Source of the DNA: Clostridia bacterium
GTDB lineage: Bacteria > Bacillota > Clostridia > Oscillospirales > Acutalibacteraceae
DNA length: 7,395 nucleotides
Reading direction: 5' to 3'
NCBI GenBank assembly: GCA_017631745.1
Contig: JAGBSR010000041.1
Location: 1-7,395, forward strand
Shown: in pieces, positions 6,678 to 7,395 of the stretch
Layout of the letters: each line of letters starts with the position of its first letter
How positions within the stretch are numbered: position 1 is the first letter of the stretch
The notes under the pieces: generated by a model
The model's input: only the letters and a program-made list of their open reading frames with translations
What the model was told of the DNA's origin: nothing
Databases searched by the model: none
Made by a program: the position numbers and the translations under genes

Positions 6678-6707
6678 TTGCAACAAAAACCTGATTTTTT
6701 CTATCTA
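6678..6707 (+). promoter_or_regulatory. Possible weak promoter ahead of the last gene
   Basis: TTGCAA (6678-6683) and TATCTA (6702-6707) are spaced by 18 nt in the 66-nt gap. A TAATAT at 6706-6711 is better as a -10 but is 22 nt from the -35. No terminator hairpin follows the SDR stop, so the downstream gene may be cotranscribed with it, separately promoted, or both. Confidence 0.3.
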
Positions 6708-6737
6708 ATATAGTGAAACCCGAAAGGAGGTTGCTGT

Positions 6738-7395
6738 ATGAAGAAAAGTAAAAAGATAGTGCTTATAACAGTCGTAGCAGTTGCGGCTCTGTTAGTTTTA
6801 TTTGCAGCAGGTAAACTGTCTGCTGAACTTTACAAAGACAAACTCGAAAGCAAAATTTTCCCACTAAAAGACCCTATAAGTGTTATCAACAGCGAATATA
6901 AAAGACCTGTAGTCTGTGTCGATTGGGCGTTTGACATAAGCGATAAAAGAAAAGTCGCAGGTTTTTCAGACTATGTGTTTGTTGCCGAGGTTAAAAAAGT
7001 TGTCGGTACGGGGTACACCGGTGTAGAAATTTATGATGGCTTTGATCTGGATGCTCAGCCTTTTACGCAGTACGAGATAAGAGTGTTGGAAAATATCAAG
7101 GGTGAGCTTATAACAAACAGAGATATACCGATGAAAAAGCACGACGGCGTTGAGGCTTTTGGCAAAAGAGGAGCTTTCTTTGGTGATTGGGTATCTATGC
7201 TTGATAGCGACCGACTGCCCGATGCAGGGGAGTGCTATATCTTCCTTTGCAGTGCCGATGAAGACGGTGAGCTTAACATAGGCTCTTTCGGCACGGTACA
7301 TAACATTTATCTCTGCAAGGCTGAGGACTACACAGGCAATGAATCTATGATTGATGTTTATCGCGATGCCGTGGAGAATATGGATGAGAGTGTAA
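6738..7395 (+). CDS. Secreted or membrane-anchored protein of unknown function (partial, 3' end outside window)
   Basis: The frame is open from ATG 6738 to the window end: 219 codons and one base, no stop. It has an excellent RBS, AAAGGAGG at 6723-6730, 7 nt upstream. Residues 1-6 are basic (MKKSKK) and 7-25 are hydrophobic, giving an N-terminal signal peptide or signal anchor without a clear cleavage site. The exported part contains FSDYVFVAEVKKVVGT (76-91) followed by PFTQYEIRVLENIKGEL (108-124). This 'potential export, T-x-Y-x-V-x-V-x-x-x-x-KG' pattern recurs in uncharacterised Gram-positive surface proteins, as far as I can recall. C60, C166, C171 and C193 are present. I cannot name the family or a function. 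Its position 66 nt after the SDR gene suggests possible cotranscription. Confidence 0.8.
   Translation, partial: MKKSKKIVLITVVAVAALLVLFAAGKLSAELYKDKLESKIFPLKDPISVINSEYKRPVVCVDWAFDISDKRKVAGFSDYVFVAEVKKVVGTGYTGVEIYDGFDLDAQPFTQYEIRVLENIKGELITNRDIPMKKHDGVEAFGKRGAFFGDWVSMLDSDRLPDAGECYIFLCSADEDGELNIGSFGTVHNIYLCKAEDYTGNESMIDVYRDAVENMDESV

Noticed and set aside
7014..7025. Perfect 12-bp palindrome TACACCGGTGTA
   Set aside because: It lies within coding sequence, and one or two 12-bp palindromes are expected by chance in a window of this length.
6966..7301. Minus-strand 111-codon frame opposite the last gene
   Set aside because: The + strand frame is uninterrupted from 6738 with an AAAGGAGG site and an export signal, and the minus frame has no supporting RBS.

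Overview
The window looks like chromosomal DNA of a low-to-moderate GC Gram-positive bacterium, most likely a gut Clostridia lineage of the Ruminococcus/Oscillospiraceae type. This is inferred from strong AGGAGG-type ribosome binding sites, AT-rich spacers with sigma-A-like promoters, the standard genetic code, Lys/Glu-rich proteins, Thr-rich surface linkers and the families present. I see no rRNA, tRNA, CRISPR array, transposase or phage gene. All recognisable genes lie on the + strand, and codon use looks uniform.

Layout. (1) 1-72: probable 3' end of an upstream gene, followed at 79-105 by a UUCG-loop terminator. (2) 186-214: a very good promoter driving a single-pass membrane protein (283-1950) with an N-terminal Cys4 zinc ribbon, acidic and basic low-complexity segments, one transmembrane helix, a Thr-rich external linker and two bacterial SH3 domains. 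(3) 1951-2082: a spacer with a 14-nt tandem duplication inside a 61-nt element bounded by inverted repeats. (4) 2083-3846: a cytoplasmic family GH2 beta-glycosidase whose start overlaps a two-codon minicistron, followed by an 11-bp hairpin. (5) 3917-4921: a WYL-domain transcriptional regulator, then a strong terminator. (6) 4972-5171: an AT-rich promoter region. (7) 5172-6671: an extended SDR (NAD-dependent epimerase/dehydratase type) with an unusual C-terminal Cys4 zinc-ribbon or treble-clef-like extension. (8) 6738-7395: the beginning of a secreted or membrane-anchored protein of unknown function, cut by the window edge.

How the genes may work together. Most genes appear to be independent or paired units rather than one pathway. 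The GH2 enzyme and the WYL regulator are neighbours separated by a hairpin without a clean T-run, so partial read-through and a regulatory link are possible but unproven. The SDR fusion and the downstream exported protein are 66 nt apart with no visible terminator, so they could be cotranscribed. I found no convincing new multi-gene system. The items most worth a second look are the SDR with its Cys4 tail, the envelope-spanning zinc-ribbon/SH3 protein with segregated charge blocks, the two-codon minicistron at the GH2 start, and the 61-nt intergenic element.
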